This document shows positions 44,521-52,922 of a DNA stretch of 64,000 nucleotides, piece by piece; the stretch's first letter is position 1; every line of letters begins with the position of its first letter. Source of the stretch: Njordibacter sp937773555 (GTDB taxonomy: Bacteria > Pseudomonadota > Gammaproteobacteria > Pseudomonadales > Balneatricaceae); assembly GCF_047730085.1 (NCBI RefSeq), contig NZ_CP159830.1:1984001-2048000 (forward strand). The letters are read 5' to 3'. The translations under genes and the position numbers were made by a program. The notes below the pieces were generated by a model, which saw nothing but the letters and a program-made list of their open reading frames with translations, had not been told where the DNA came from and did not search any database.

Positions 44521-45393
44521 ATGAACACTTACCCAAAATTTGCCACTGTTACGGCACACCAAAAAAGCCACTATGGCATCGTTACAGACACCGGTTTTAT
44601 AAGCCTAAGCAACACCTTTGGCAAACAATACCCTACGCTAAAAGACGTCATTGAGGCCGGTCAATTACACGTGTTAGAAGGTGCTGCCAAGGGCCAAAGT
44701 GATGACTTCAAACTGGGTGAATTCAACTACCAAATTCCCATCAATAACGCTGAAAAGATTATTTGTATTGGCGTTAATTACCCCGCCCGTAACGAAGAAT
44801 ACAAAGATGGCCAAGAAGCCCCCCCTTTTCCGTCCATGTTCATTCGTTTTGCCCGTTCATTTACTGGCCATAACACCCCACTGGTGCGCCCAGAGGCGTC
44901 TAGCCAATTAGATTACGAAGGTGAGGTTGTCATTGTCATTGGTAAAGGTGGCCGCCACATCCCTAAAGACCAGGCATTAGACCATATTGCTGGCATTAGC
45001 CTATGCAACGAAGGAACTTTAAGAGACTGGGTACGCCACGCTAAGTTTAACGTGACCCAAGGTAAAAACTTTGATTCTAGTGGTGCTATTGGCCCATGGA
45101 TGGTGGCTTACAAAGATGAAAGCCAAATTGCAGACATTCGCTTAACCACTAAGGTTAACGGTGAATTACGCCAAGAAGATCGAACCAGCCGCATGATGTT
45201 CGATTTTCGTTACATTATTAACTACATCTCTACCTTCACCACCTTGGCCCCTGGTGACATTATTGTCACTGGCACCCCCACAGGCTCTGGTGCACGCCTA
45301 GATCCACCTGTGTATTTAAAGCCTGGTGACATCATAGAAGTGGAAGCCGAAGGCATTGGTTGCCTGCGCAACAGCGTGGTGGACGAGGTTTAA
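44521..45393 (+). CDS. hpaG: Fumarylacetoacetate-hydrolase-family decarboxylase/isomerase HpaG
   Basis: This is a 290-residue FAH-family enzyme for the decarboxylation and isomerisation steps after HpaE/HpaF. Metal-binding acids appear in LDYEGEVVIVIGKGGRHI, and the IICIGVNYPARNEEYK and IIVTGTPTGSGARLDPP segments are family landmarks. E. coli HpaG is a fused two-domain protein of about 430 residues, whereas here only one FAH domain is present. With hpaF supplying an isomerase, one domain may suffice. Confidence 0.88.
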   Translation: MNTYPKFATVTAHQKSHYGIVTDTGFISLSNTFGKQYPTLKDVIEAGQLHVLEGAAKGQSDDFKLGEFNYQIPINNAEKIICIGVNYPARNEEYKDGQEAPPFPSMFIRFARSFTGHNTPLVRPEASSQLDYEGEVVIVIGKGGRHIPKDQALDHIAGISLCNEGTLRDWVRHAKFNVTQGKNFDSSGAIGPWMVAYKDESQIADIRLTTKVNGELRQEDRTSRMMFDFRYIINYISTFTTLAPGDIIVTGTPTGSGARLDPPVYLKPGDIIEVEAEGIGCLRNSVVDEV

Positions 45394-45396
45394 ATT

Positions 45397-46200
45397 ATGC
45401 CACTTAGCCCACAACAGATCTCAGAAACTGCCCAGCGCCTAGACGCTGCAGAGCAAGCCCGCCAACAAACGGGGTTAATCTCTCTGGCCTACCCTAACAT
45501 GACTATGGACGACGCCTATGCCATTCAAGCTGGCTGGGTAGCACACAAGCTAAACCGCGGACGACGTATTGTGGGCCATAAAATTGGCCTTACATCCAAG
45601 GCCATGCAAGCCGCTTTAAACATCGCTATTCCAGATTCTGGTATCTTGTTTGATGACATGTTGTTTAAAAGTGGCTGTGATATCCCTCAGCAGCGATTTA
45701 TTCAGCCTAGGGTAGAGGCAGAAATCGCCTTTGTGATGAAGCATGACCTTTGTGGTGAGGAAATAAGCGTAGCACAAGTGATAGAGGCCACAGATTACCT
45801 TGTGCCATCTTTAGAAATTTTGGACACGCGCATTCACAGAATATGCCCCAAAACGGGCTTAGCACGCAATGTGTTTGACACTATTTCTGACAATGCAGCC
45901 AATGCAGGAGTAGTGTTAGGCACCCAGCACACAGACCCAAGCCAAATAGACATGCGTTGGATTGGTGCCATTATAAGTGCCAACGGCCAAGTGGAAGAAA
46001 CAGGGTTAGGCGCTGGCGTACTGAATCAACCTGCCTTAGGCATTGCCTGGTTAGCCAAGCGCTTATATCAATATGGTGATAGCATAAAGGCGGGTGAAAT
46101 CGTTCTATCTGGCTCCTTTATTAGGCCCGTGGAAACCCAAAAAGGCACTTTAATTGAAGCCGACTTTGGCGACTTTGGCGAAGTAAGCTGCCGCTTTTAA
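45397..46200 (+). CDS. hpaH: 2-oxo-hept-4-ene-1,7-dioate hydratase HpaH
   Basis: This is a 267-residue hydratase of the MhpD/HpaH group, which adds water to the decarboxylated product before aldol cleavage. GHKIGLTSKAMQAALNI, PRVEAEIAFVMKHDL and the C-terminal ILSGSFI-like segment (IVLSGSFIRPVETQKG) are family motifs. It starts 3 bp after hpaG, so it is translationally coupled. Confidence 0.93.
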   Translation: MPLSPQQISETAQRLDAAEQARQQTGLISLAYPNMTMDDAYAIQAGWVAHKLNRGRRIVGHKIGLTSKAMQAALNIAIPDSGILFDDMLFKSGCDIPQQRFIQPRVEAEIAFVMKHDLCGEEISVAQVIEATDYLVPSLEILDTRIHRICPKTGLARNVFDTISDNAANAGVVLGTQHTDPSQIDMRWIGAIISANGQVEETGLGAGVLNQPALGIAWLAKRLYQYGDSIKAGEIVLSGSFIRPVETQKGTLIEADFGDFGEVSCRF

Positions 46201-46237
46201 TGTGTCATCTATTTAACTGGCTTTAGAAGGAATACCT

Positions 46238-47083
46238 ATGCCTGCACCCATTAATACGTTTAAGCAAAAGCTTCTTTTAGGCCAGCAACAAATTGGCTTT
46301 TGGCTTGCAATGGGCAGCCCTAACGCTGCGCAAATTGCGGGTGGTGCAGGGTTTGACTGGCTGGTTATAGATGCCGAACACGGCCCCAACGACATCACCT
46401 CCTTGGTAAGCCAAATGCACGCCTTACAGGGGTCTGCCGCTAATATTATTATTCGCCCACCCGTAGGCGAAACCTGGATGATTAAACAACTATTAGACAT
46501 AGGCTGCCAAACTATATTGGTGCCCATGGTAGACACTGCTGAGCAAGCAAAACAGCTGGTACAAGCGATGAACTACCCCCCAAAAGGCATTCGCGGCGTA
46601 GGCGCTGCTTTAGCACGCGCGTCTCACCATAACCGCATTCCCGATTACCTACAAACAGCCAATAACCAAGTGTGCCTGATCGTGCAAATTGAAGCCCAAA
46701 GAGGGTTAGATAACCTTGCAGACATACTTAGCGTAGATGGCATTGATGGCGTGTTTATTGGCCCAGCAGATCTAGCCGCCGACATGGGCTATTTGGGCCA
46801 GCCAGCAGCTGAACCTGTACAAGAGGCTATATGTGCTGCCATTAACCAAATAGTAGCGGCAGGTAAAGCGGCAGGCATCCTCATGGCTGTGCCAGAACTT
46901 GTACAGCACTACCTTACCCTGGGCGCCACCTTTGTGGCTGTTGGCACCGACGTGACCAGCTTTGCTACAGCCACTGATACCCTAGCTGCGCAGTACATTA
47001 GCGGGAGTGGCGTAAATGAAAGTAAAGAAGACGCTAAAAAGAAAAATAACCCTGCTTTGCGATCGGCAGGAGATGTTTACTAG
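46238..47083 (+). CDS. hpaI: 4-hydroxy-2-oxo-heptane-1,7-dioate aldolase HpaI
   Basis: This is a 281-residue class II pyruvate aldolase that yields pyruvate and succinate semialdehyde. The FDWLVIDAEHGPND, RPPVGETWMIKQLLDIGCQT and QIEAQRGLDNLADIL segments carry the metal ligands and substrate arginine. It has a C-terminal polar tail of about 20 residues beyond the usual 262. It is last in the hpa operon, with a good AGAAGGA ribosome-binding site. Succinate semialdehyde would need a dehydrogenase from elsewhere. Confidence 0.93.
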   Translation: MPAPINTFKQKLLLGQQQIGFWLAMGSPNAAQIAGGAGFDWLVIDAEHGPNDITSLVSQMHALQGSAANIIIRPPVGETWMIKQLLDIGCQTILVPMVDTAEQAKQLVQAMNYPPKGIRGVGAALARASHHNRIPDYLQTANNQVCLIVQIEAQRGLDNLADILSVDGIDGVFIGPADLAADMGYLGQPAAEPVQEAICAAINQIVAAGKAAGILMAVPELVQHYLTLGATFVAVGTDVTSFATATDTLAAQYISGSGVNESKEDAKKKNNPALRSAGDVY

Positions 47084-47110
47084 CGTATAATATGGCCTGA
47101 TTCTTAACCT

Positions 47111-48505
47111 ATGGACGCTTTACCAATGACTGACTTCACCGATTACAAGGTTGCCGATATCTCTTTAGCCCCATTTGGCCGTATGGAAATTGACATCGCA
47201 GAAACCGAAATGCCTGCCCTAATGGCATTACGCACTAAATACGCCGCACAAAAACCACTAGCCAATGCTAAGGTCATGGGCTGTATCCACATGACCATTC
47301 AAACCGCTGTGCTGATTGAAACATTAGTGGATTTGGGTGCTGAAGTGCGCTGGTCTTCTTGCAATATCTTCTCTACTCAAGACCACGCAGCAGCGGCTAT
47401 TGCTGCTGCAGGAATCCCTGTATTTGCCTGGAAAGGCGAAACGGAAGAAGAGGCCGAATGGTGTATTGAGCAAACCATTGTGCAAGACGGCAAAGACTGG
47501 GGCGCTAATATGATCCTAGACGACGGGGGTGATTTAACCACCATGCTGCACCACCAATTCCCAGAAATCTTGGCCAACTGCCATGGTATTTCTGAAGAAA
47601 CCACCACTGGCGTTCACCGTTTACAAGAAATGTTAGAAGCCGGCACCCTTAAAGTGCCCGCTATCAACGTTAACGACGCAGTCACCAAGAGTAAAAACGA
47701 CAACAAATATGGCTGTCGCCACTCTTTAAATGATTCCATCAAACGTGCTACAGACCATCTGTTAGCAGGTAAAAAAGCCCTTGTAGTGGGTTATGGCGAC
47801 GTAGGCAAAGGTTCAGCAGCATCTTTACGTCAAGAAGGTATGATCGTTAAAATTACCGAAATTGATCCCATTTGTGCCATGCAGGCATGTATGGATGGCT
47901 TTGAAGTGGTGTCGCCTTATTTAGATGGTGTGAACACTGGCGACATCAGCTGCATTAATACCACTTTAATGGGCACCACAGACATCATTGTGACTACCAC
48001 TGGCAACACCAACGTGTGTGATGCCAACATGCTTAAGACCATTAAAAACGGTGCTGTAGTCTGTAACATTGGTCACTTCGACAACGAAATCGATACCGCT
48101 TTTATGCGTGAGCACTGGAAGTTTGAAGAAGTGAAGCCTCAAGTACACAAAGTTTACCGTGCCGCTGATCACAACAAAGCTGATTTTGTTTTGCTTTTAG
48201 CTGAAGGCCGCTTAGTTAACCTAGGTAATGCCACAGGTCACCCATCACGTATCATGGATGGTTCTTTCGCCAACCAAGTGTTAGCGCAAATGCACCTATG
48301 GGACGCCAAGTTTGCGGACTTAAGCGAGGCCGACAAGAAAGCCAACTTATGGCTAAGAATATTGCCAAAAAAGCTAGACGAAGAAGTAGCAGCAGACATG
48401 GTGGCAGGGTTTGGTGGTGTAATGACCAAGCTAACCACGACTCAAGCGGGCTACATTAACGTACCCTTTGATGGCCCGTTTAAGCCAGAGAGCTATAAGT
48501 ACTAA
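47111..48505 (+). CDS. ahcY: S-adenosylhomocysteine hydrolase AhcY
   Basis: This is a 464-residue housekeeping enzyme that splits S-adenosylhomocysteine to adenosine and homocysteine. The KYGCRHSLNDSIKRATDHLLAGK and VVGYGDVGKGSA (NAD site) motifs and the C-terminal FDGPFKPESYKY are diagnostic. It begins 27 bp after hpaI. A TATAAT at 47086-47091 without a good -35 may give it its own start with a 12-nt leader. I see no SAH riboswitch. ATG 47126 is an alternative start. A strong terminator follows. Confidence 0.96.
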   Translation: MDALPMTDFTDYKVADISLAPFGRMEIDIAETEMPALMALRTKYAAQKPLANAKVMGCIHMTIQTAVLIETLVDLGAEVRWSSCNIFSTQDHAAAAIAAAGIPVFAWKGETEEEAEWCIEQTIVQDGKDWGANMILDDGGDLTTMLHHQFPEILANCHGISEETTTGVHRLQEMLEAGTLKVPAINVNDAVTKSKNDNKYGCRHSLNDSIKRATDHLLAGKKALVVGYGDVGKGSAASLRQEGMIVKITEIDPICAMQACMDGFEVVSPYLDGVNTGDISCINTTLMGTTDIIVTTTGNTNVCDANMLKTIKNGAVVCNIGHFDNEIDTAFMREHWKFEEVKPQVHKVYRAADHNKADFVLLLAEGRLVNLGNATGHPSRIMDGSFANQVLAQMHLWDAKFADLSEADKKANLWLRILPKKLDEEVAADMVAGFGGVMTKLTTTQAGYINVPFDGPFKPESYKY

Positions 48506-48511
48506 ACTACT

Positions 48512-48538
48512 CGAGGCGGCCCTGCCGCCTCGTTTCTT
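48512..48538 (+). terminator. Intrinsic terminator after ahcY
   Basis: A 9-bp perfect GC-rich stem (CGAGGCGGC at 48512-48520; GCCGCCTCG at 48524-48532) with a 3-nt loop is followed by TTTCTT. It lies 7 bp after the ahcY stop codon and is a clear Rho-independent terminator. Confidence 0.9.
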
Positions 48539-49052
48539 GCTAACACTTAAACACCTACACCTCCTTATTGCATTTTTCTAGCGCTGTTACCCCCCCATCT
48601 TTGCAAGCCCAAAGAGGCTGTGAAATGTCTTATTTTTGCAAACCCCTAAATTCATACTACACTTTAAATAACTCATCAGGCTTCACTCCTAGTGAGTTAT
48701 ACCACTGCAAACGGGTTGCAATTGAAAGACAAGGAAGCCAAGACAACGTCTGCTTTTAGGCATTAGCCTAGTCTTCTTCATCTTCCAATGACAACACCGT
48801 TTCGTATTATTCCGCATGGATGCGGTCATAAACTACGGGGCATGGACGTCCCGTCCAAAAAGCAGTGTTTGCCAACATGGACGTAGGCGCAAAGTGCGGG
48901 GCAAGGAGGCCCCGCCACCTTAGCGCCAGCAGGCACAGCTGCCGCTGGCAGCCAGCCTTTATTTACTTCATGCCATTACTACCCAACAATGAGTGCATAC
49001 CAAAGATCAACTGTTCAAGGTGATAAAATTATCCACTAAAAAAGCTAAAGAA
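48539..49052. repeat. Non-coding stretch with a cluster of hairpins and a repeated CATGGACGT word
   Basis: No gene is evident between ahcY and the O-antigen-ligase-like gene. From 48811 to 48950 there is dense structure: CCGCATGGATGCGG (48812-48825, 6-bp arms), CATGGACGT twice (48841-48849 and about 48876-48884), a 7-bp GCGGGGC hairpin (48896-48915) and a GCCAGC/GCTGGC hairpin (48925-48949) with an inner GGCA/TGCC stem. Related CATGGAYG-type words are known to me as dispersed intergenic repeats in marine gammaproteobacteria. I treat this as one repeat unit or a composite of two. Confidence 0.5.
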
Positions 49053-49061
49053 GTGTTATAA
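49053..49061 (+). promoter_or_regulatory. Extended -10 promoter of the O-antigen-ligase-like gene
   Basis: TGTTATAAT at 49053-49061 is a perfect extended -10 element (TGnTATAAT). It predicts transcription from about 49068, some 29 bases before the TTG start codon. No strong -35 is seen, which is common for extended -10 promoters. Confidence 0.5.
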
Positions 49062-49096
49062 TTCATAGCGAAAAGGCCTACTCAAAGAACATTACA

Positions 49097-50386
49097 TTGA
49101 ACGATTTACACCATCCTCAAAACGCTCTTGATTTACATCAGTGGCGTAGCAAAATTGATTCTGTATTAGGCACACTAGTCACCGCTTTAATACTATATGT
49201 CCCCTTTAGTATTGGTGCACTTAACCCAACTGCAGAAGTTGCTGCAGCTTTGGCCGCCTTAATATCAATAATTCTCATATTATCTAATATCCATAAATAC
49301 ACTCAGGCTATACCCAAACCTATCAAAATCACCATGGCATTATTTGTCATTTACTTTGCTATAGGCGCAGCCAGCTACTTCATATTCCCACCTGCTAAAA
49401 ATAGCTTAAGCAACATTGGCACAAGCCTTCACTTTGCTCTTTTCACCGCTATTATTATGGTAATGCTAAAACATCCACCTAAGCTAACCTGGGTGTGGTT
49501 ATGTATTATAGGTGGCGCCATACTTAGCGGCTTGCACACAATTTATTATGGTTCTCGTGGCGCTGTAAACCCTATTTTATTTGGTGGTATTTCAGTATTT
49601 CTAGCCTTTGCTTCATTAATAAGCTGGAGCCACTTTAAGAGTCATAAAATCCTTCGAATACTGCCTATCCTAGCGTTTATTTTAGGCCTACTAGCATCTT
49701 TTAACTCATTGGCTCGGGGTAGTTGGCTAGCCATCCCACCACTCGCTATGGCGCTTATGTATTATATCTACATTCATTTAGATAATAAAAAGCGACTCAT
49801 CATTCCACTAACTGCCCTAAGCATAGTGCTGGCAGGCACTTCATTTGTGGGCTGGGGTAAAATAGAGCCTAGGGTGAATTTAGCAGTGAAAGAATTTCAA
49901 AAATACTTTGCAGGGGAGAGTTATCAAACGTCTGTGGGGTATCGTTTGGAAACGTACAAAGGTGCACTGCTTGTGCTAAAAGAGAACCCAATGTACGGGG
50001 TGGGAGTGGGACATAGGGCTGAAGCTTTTGCCAACTTAAAGACTAGAGGCCTATTGAGGGATTTATCTATGATACTCAACGCCCACAATCAAATATTTGA
50101 AGATGGTATACACAAAGGTTTGATCGGTATAGCAAGCTATCTGGCGTTGATGTTTTATTTGCTAAGACACTTCTACAAACAGTTGCACAACAGTCCAATT
50201 GATGCTGTGGGGCTAATGCTTATAGTAGGGTTTGGAACGTTTGGGTTAACTAACATCACGTTTACACATGGCACCTTTAACACATTTTTTATTGCCATGG
50301 TTGCTATTGCACTGCTATCCAACACCACTACCAGTGGTTTAACTCTAGACAATAGACTGGCAGAAAGCCCGGATCATAATGCCTGA
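49097..50386 (+). CDS. O-antigen ligase / Wzy-type polymerase family protein
   Basis: This is a 429-residue membrane protein with about eleven helices and the Wzy_C pattern: a periplasmic loop with a conserved arginine (TSVGYRLETYKGALLVLKENP), then GVGVGHRAEAF and LNAHNQIFEDGIHKGLIGI. Such proteins join or polymerise surface polysaccharide. The start is a TTG at 49097 because no ATG occurs before the first helix. It faces the surface-polysaccharide genes at 55.8 kb across an accessory island, so it probably belonged to the same locus. Confidence 0.84.
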   Translation: MNDLHHPQNALDLHQWRSKIDSVLGTLVTALILYVPFSIGALNPTAEVAAALAALISIILILSNIHKYTQAIPKPIKITMALFVIYFAIGAASYFIFPPAKNSLSNIGTSLHFALFTAIIMVMLKHPPKLTWVWLCIIGGAILSGLHTIYYGSRGAVNPILFGGISVFLAFASLISWSHFKSHKILRILPILAFILGLLASFNSLARGSWLAIPPLAMALMYYIYIHLDNKKRLIIPLTALSIVLAGTSFVGWGKIEPRVNLAVKEFQKYFAGESYQTSVGYRLETYKGALLVLKENPMYGVGVGHRAEAFANLKTRGLLRDLSMILNAHNQIFEDGIHKGLIGIASYLALMFYLLRHFYKQLHNSPIDAVGLMLIVGFGTFGLTNITFTHGTFNTFFIAMVAIALLSNTTTSGLTLDNRLAESPDHNA

Positions 50387-50713
50387 TAAGGGTAGTTATC
50401 GTGTTTTAAGAGATGTTACAGGGGAAGGAATAGTGGTTAAACCCTGCACGTCAGTGAGTGCGGTATCCTCTAAAAGGTGCCTAACTTCATCTAAATGAAA
50501 ACAACCTTGGTGCTGCATTTAAGTCTTCAAACGGCTTTTTTGGGTCGGCTGGAGTGTATTTTAGCGTCATAAATAAACTCTCAAAATGCAGATTTTCGTG
50601 ACTTACCGCACCTCTGCCTAGTTCTGTTCGAACTGCCAATTTTCACTTAAACTGAGATTTTATCAGGGACCGGACGCCCGAGAATGATCAGCTTATTATG
50701 AAAATAATATCAT
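50387..50713. other. Intergenic stretch before the accessory island
   Basis: I see no gene, tRNA or terminator here. It is AT-rich with scattered short inverted repeats and no recognisable integron attC site. It separates the O-antigen-ligase-like gene from the first island gene. Confidence 0.35.
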
Positions 50714-50760
50714 TTGTCATAAACTATAATTTGGTCTATATTAACTATAATTTAGTCTAT
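50714..50760 (+). promoter_or_regulatory. Promoter with tandem 21-bp-spaced repeats
   Basis: A TTGTCA (-35, 50714-50719) and a TATATT (-10, 50737-50742) are 17 bp apart. Two direct repeats of AACTATAATTTRGTCTAT lie at 50722-50739 and 50743-50760, 21 bp apart, so they face the same side of the helix, and they overlap the -10 and start site. This suggests autorepression by the winged-helix protein encoded 15 bp downstream. Confidence 0.55.
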
Positions 50761-50774
50761 TAAGGAACTCAGTC

Positions 50775-51104
50775 ATGTTACAAGCCATCGTCGGCAATGC
50801 CAGTGCTGAAAAAGTGTTGCTGTTCATGGCTGCCCGTCAATCAGGGTATGCCCGTGAAATCGCTCAAACATTTGATACCGATGTCACCCCGGTAAAAAAC
50901 CAACTTGAACGAATGGAGCGTGACGGCATGCTTGTGTTTGAGCGTGTTGGCCGCACAAAAGTGTACCAATTTAACCCTCAATTTGCCTTCGTAAACGAAG
51001 TTAAAGCCTTAGGTAAAAAAGCCCTGTCATTTTTGCCACAAGACTTACAGCGAGAATTACTCCTCAACCGAAGGCGCCCGCGGCGTTCTGGTAAGCCATT
51101 GTAA
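50775..51104 (+). CDS. Small winged-helix (ArsR-like) regulator
   Basis: This is a 109-residue protein. Residues 10-65 form a winged helix (AEKVLLFMAARQSGYAREIAQTF, VTPVKNQLERMERDGMLVFERVGRTKVYQFN). The C-terminus is basic. Such small wHTH genes often precede a nucleotidyltransferase-type partner, and here a coupled start codon (TAATG) opens a 21-residue remnant (51104-51169). It has a ribosome-binding site (AAGGA) and its own promoter with tandem repeats. I do not recognise a specific name. Confidence 0.75.
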   Translation: MLQAIVGNASAEKVLLFMAARQSGYAREIAQTFDTDVTPVKNQLERMERDGMLVFERVGRTKVYQFNPQFAFVNEVKALGKKALSFLPQDLQRELLLNRRRPRRSGKPL

Positions 51105-51169
51105 TGAACGTATCCAATTTAACTCGCATTGAACTGGCGGGACTCATCGGCCAAACCCTCGGCAATTGA
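51104..51169 (+). pseudogene. Truncated partner gene of the winged-helix regulator
   Basis: The ATG at 51104 overlaps the preceding stop codon (TAATG) and encodes MNVSNLTRIELAGLIGQTLGN before a TGA. The helical start resembles the N-terminus of short nucleotidyltransferase-like proteins found after such regulators. Nothing recognisable follows, so I read it as a decayed gene. The family assignment is tentative. Confidence 0.35.
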
Positions 51170-51286
51170 TGCTCGTGTGTTGTTAGCCAAACCGCCACCT
51201 CAGTCAACCGATGATTAATTGAGCCTAAGACCGTAAACATCAATGGGTTCAGGGATGTTAGATTGCATCCAATTATGACCCAATAT

Positions 51287-51664
51287 TTACACATTCACTC
51301 GCCGAAGCCATTGAGCAAGATCAGCCTCATCAAGCTTGGATTGCGACAGTAACACTATTTTTTGTCCCACCGCCTCTACATCCCAAGTCACGTTAATACC
51401 ATTTAAATCTAGAATAAGATCCATCACCTGAAATGCCGTTCGTTTATTTCCGTCATTAAAGCAATGAGCCTGAGAAATAGCCGCTGCGTAGGACGCTGCC
51501 AGCGAATAAATGTCATCTATGAGGCCATAGTTGAGCCGGTTGTCTACTCTTGACAACGCACCTTCAAGTGACTTTTCACCAGCCATGCCTTGATGCTCAT
51601 TGAGCTCTAACACCTCATCATGAATCGCAATAATGTGATCAACCGATAGGAGCAAAAAGCTCAT
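51287..51664 (-). CDS. doc: Doc-family (Fic-fold) toxin
   Basis: This is a 125-residue Doc toxin. The catalytic motif HCFNDGNKRTA starts at His67, as in P1 Doc (HxFxxxNKR). Doc kinases phosphorylate EF-Tu and block translation. Its start overlaps the antitoxin stop by 4 bp. The motif is intact, so the toxin is probably active. Confidence 0.92.
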   Translation of the reverse strand: MSFLLLSVDHIIAIHDEVLELNEHQGMAGEKSLEGALSRVDNRLNYGLIDDIYSLAASYAAAISQAHCFNDGNKRTAFQVMDLILDLNGINVTWDVEAVGQKIVLLSQSKLDEADLAQWLRRVNV

Positions 51665-51909
51665 TTGTCTTTCAGGTAATCCAGCACCGGCTGGGTGATG
51701 GCCTTACGGGATTTAAGACTGTGTCTTATTTCTTCAATCGATGCCGTGCGGTGTTGCTCGTTGGAGATCGCCTCAGCGGGTACAAAATAACCGACGAGGG
51801 CTGAGTTTTTTAAGACTGCCACAGGCTCCCCGCCTGATTTTTCTAGAACCTTGTGAGGCTCTCGCATCTCGGTCATAGATGCAATATTTCGGGTCAATAG
51901 AGTCGCCAT
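51661..51909 (-). CDS. phd: Phd/YefM-like antitoxin for Doc
   Basis: This is an 82-residue antitoxin from ATG 51909 (MATLLTRNIASMTEMREPHK). Residues 1-50 have the Phd fold that binds DNA, with GGEPVAVLKNSALVGYFVPAE matching the family. The C-terminal tail (EEIRHSLKSRKAITQPVLDYL) would neutralise Doc. The frame is open to 51930, but the shorter start leaves the operator outside the gene. A 22-bp palindrome lies 32 bp upstream. Confidence 0.85.
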   Translation of the reverse strand: MATLLTRNIASMTEMREPHKVLEKSGGEPVAVLKNSALVGYFVPAEAISNEQHRTASIEEIRHSLKSRKAITQPVLDYLKDK

Positions 51910-51940
51910 AGAAAATCTCTGCTTAAGCAATAGGTCTTTA

Positions 51941-51962
51941 AATATACATTAAAATGTATATT
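51941..51962. promoter_or_regulatory. Operator palindrome of the phd-doc pair
   Basis: Two perfect 10-bp arms (AATATACATT at 51941-51950; AATGTATATT at 51953-51962) flank a central AA. It lies upstream of the antitoxin and is the expected binding site for Phd or the Phd-Doc complex. Confidence 0.75.
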
Positions 51963-52243
51963 TTATCCACTATAAACGCTCCGCCTATAGCAATTGATAC
52001 AAGCACTTATCAGTGACTCGATCATCTGTATTAAACTCTGTCAGCGCATGTCCTTATTTTACGCAACTAATGATTTCTACCACGCACAATCAACTGCTGT
52101 GTTTTTTATCCATTAATAGACAAGTAACCCACTGACTAACCGACCTATAGACGCTAGCATAACCATCAAATGGACTCGATCTAACCGCTTTGTCACCATG
52201 TATGCTTTCTTAGTCAGACATTGGTAACGGTTTCTACTTGCAA
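51963..52243. other. Gap between the phd-doc and higBA pairs
   Basis: About 280 bp without a gene. Frames here are short and lack family similarity. I see no terminator or attC-like recombination site. Confidence 0.35.
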
Positions 52244-52262
52244 TATATCGCTTATCGATATA
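52244..52262. promoter_or_regulatory. Operator palindrome of the higBA pair
   Basis: Arms TATATCG (52244-52250) and CGATATA (52256-52262) are separated by 5 bases and lie 10 bp before the toxin gene, overlapping the likely promoter. It is the expected HigA binding site. Confidence 0.6.
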
Positions 52263-52272
52263 CTCTACAATG

Positions 52273-52551
52273 ATGATTAAAAGCTTTAGTTGTCGTGATA
52301 CAGAAAAACTGGCTAACAACTACCGTGTCAGACGCTTTATGGCGTTTGAGCGCATTGCTCAACGCAAATTGATGCAACTAAAGGCCGCTGAGACCTTAGA
52401 TATGCTTCGTACGCCACCCGGAAATCGGCTGGAGGCGCTGAAAAGCGATAGGAAGGGCCAGTACAGCATTCGGATTAACGGACAATGGCGGCTTTGTTTT
52501 GGATTTAAAAATGGTCATGCTTATGACGTTGAAATTGTGGACTACCACTAG
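52273..52551 (+). CDS. higB: HigB-family (RelE-fold) toxin
   Basis: This is a 92-residue ribosome-dependent mRNA interferase. The layout MIKSFSCRDTEKL..., RKLMQLKAAETLDMLRTPPGNRLEAL and YSIRINGQWRLCFGFKNGHAYDVEIVDYH is typical of HigB. ATG 52270 is an equally possible start, one codon upstream. As usual for hig loci, the toxin precedes the antitoxin (10-bp gap). Confidence 0.92.
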   Translation: MIKSFSCRDTEKLANNYRVRRFMAFERIAQRKLMQLKAAETLDMLRTPPGNRLEALKSDRKGQYSIRINGQWRLCFGFKNGHAYDVEIVDYH

Positions 52552-52560
52552 GAAATTAAT

Positions 52561-52857
52561 ATGACACGACTAAATCCTATACATCCGGGCGAAATTTTAA
52601 AGCATGAGTTTATGGAACCTTTCGGTTTATCTAGCAATCGACTTGCTAAACACATCGGTGTTACGCCAGCACGTATCAATGAAATTGTACGGGCACGCCG
52701 GGGAATTACTGCAGAAACAGCGCTAAGGTTGGCGCAATATTTTAACACTGACGCGCAAAGCTGGATGAACCTACAACACCATTATGAGCTAGAGGTGGCT
52801 GAGCAAGCCATAGGAGAAGAGGTAGCACGTATTCAGCCGATCGCTGCGGCCGTTTAA
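52561..52857 (+). CDS. higA: HigA-family antitoxin
   Basis: This is a 98-residue XRE-fold antitoxin. The IHPGEILKHEFMEPFGLSSNRLAKHIG start and ARINEIVRARRGITAETALRLAQYF helix-turn-helix are diagnostic. It neutralises HigB and represses the pair through the palindrome at 52244-52262. Confidence 0.94.
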   Translation: MTRLNPIHPGEILKHEFMEPFGLSSNRLAKHIGVTPARINEIVRARRGITAETALRLAQYFNTDAQSWMNLQHHYELEVAEQAIGEEVARIQPIAAAV

Positions 52858-52922
52858 ATACACGATAAACTTATGTCTCGTTACTTCAGTATTATAATTA
52901 TGCTAGCCACTCAAATAAAGGA

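Noticed and set aside
47084..47110. SAH riboswitch before ahcY
   Set aside because: The 27-bp gap after hpaI is too short and lacks the riboswitch consensus; only a TATAAT is present.
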